This document shows positions 4,851-5,122 of a DNA stretch of 5,122 nucleotides, one piece after another. Within the stretch, counting starts at the first letter, position 1. Every line of letters starts with the position of its first letter. The stretch is taken from assembly GCA_024638545.1 (NCBI GenBank), contig JAHEKD010000231.1, positions 1-5,122 on the forward strand, in the 5' to 3' direction. A program made the position numbers and the translations under genes. Origin of the DNA: Gammaproteobacteria bacterium (lineage in GTDB: Bacteria; Pseudomonadota; Gammaproteobacteria; Arenicellales; JAHEKD01). The notes beneath the pieces were generated by a model. The model worked only from the letters and a program-made list of their open reading frames with translations, had not been told where the DNA came from and made no database searches.

Positions 4851-5122
4851 ATGCTTGCTTTTTTTGAAACACTGTTGAAAATATGCTTTTTCAAAGCCAA
4901 GCCGCAGGATTTGCCTGCCGGTAAACAATGGATGATTATCTCAAGCGCGTTGATTATCGGCGCTACCATCCTCGCGAGTATGAGTAAAGAATCCAGCAAT
5001 CAGATCGTCCTCTTCGCTCTCACACAGGTTGCTCTGTACGCGCTGATTATCTGGATAATACTAAAACTTAAAGGTGTGCAAACTCGTTGGTTGCAAACGA
5101 TCACCGCCCTGTTTGGCACAAG
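4851..5122 (+). CDS. Unknown multi-pass membrane protein, N-terminal part
   Basis: An open frame starts at ATG 4851 and is still open at the window edge after 90 codons, so the protein is cut off here. A GGTGGA Shine-Dalgarno-like sequence (4839-4844) lies six bases before the ATG. The translation begins with a short amphipathic segment (MLAFFETLLKICFFKAKPQDL), then two hydrophobic helices at about residues 27-44 and 51-71, followed by a basic loop (KLKGVQTR) and the start of another segment. The short cytosolic head containing PQDLP followed by membrane helices is reminiscent of small inner-membrane proteins of unknown function (Yip1-like). That resemblance is a memory of the pattern and was not tested by a search. 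It is divergent from rnd across 40 bases. No function is assigned. Confidence 0.72.
   Translation, partial: MLAFFETLLKICFFKAKPQDLPAGKQWMIISSALIIGATILASMSKESSNQIVLFALTQVALYALIIWIILKLKGVQTRWLQTITALFGT

Noticed and set aside
4814..4999. 61-codon minus-strand frame upstream of rnd
   Set aside because: It overlaps the plus-strand membrane-protein gene, which has an ATG, a ribosome-binding-like sequence and two hydrophobic helices; the minus frame looks like its shadow.

Overview
The window looks like ordinary chromosomal DNA from a gammaproteobacterium of intermediate GC content. The main support is a PhoP/PhoQ-type two-component pair whose motifs match the family closely, together with MltA and a full DEDDy-HRDC ribonuclease D, all typical gammaproteobacterial core genes. 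I cannot name a genus. I see no transposase, CRISPR array, integrase, tRNA, toxin-antitoxin pair or defence gene.

Layout, left to right. Positions 1-150 hold no supportable gene, but carry two abutting dyads (66-81 and 82-141) just downstream of the phoQ stop. From 2515 down to 151, on the minus strand, lies a tight three-gene operon read as pepSY-domain gene, then phoP, then phoQ. Its gaps are only 38 and 11 bases, and phoQ has a TTG start. The 162-base region 2516-2677 separates this operon from the divergent plus-strand mltA (2678-3706, GTG start). This is the most structured DNA in the window: it holds a near-consensus minus-strand promoter, a perfect 8-bp dyad touching that promoter's -35, a long inverted repeat that places TATAAT boxes face to face on opposite strands, and a 9-bp-period direct repeat. 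mltA converges with rnd (3719-4810, minus, GTG start); the 12-base gap between them lies inside a perfect 20-base palindrome. A divergent membrane-protein gene begins at 4851 and runs off the right edge.

How the genes work together. PhoQ would sense a periplasmic or membrane condition and phosphorylate PhoP. The exported PepSY protein, first in the same operon, is a plausible periplasmic accessory or modulator, which is an inference. MltA remodels peptidoglycan, so the divergent arrangement pairs an envelope-sensing operon with a cell-wall enzyme across one shared control region; co-regulation is possible but not shown. RNase D (RNA 3'-end maturation) and the unknown membrane protein look functionally separate.

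I did not find a convincing new biological system. The points most worth checking are the architecture of the 2516-2677 control region, the PepSY-PhoPQ linkage, an MltA that lacks the lipidation cysteine, and the paired dyads downstream of phoQ.
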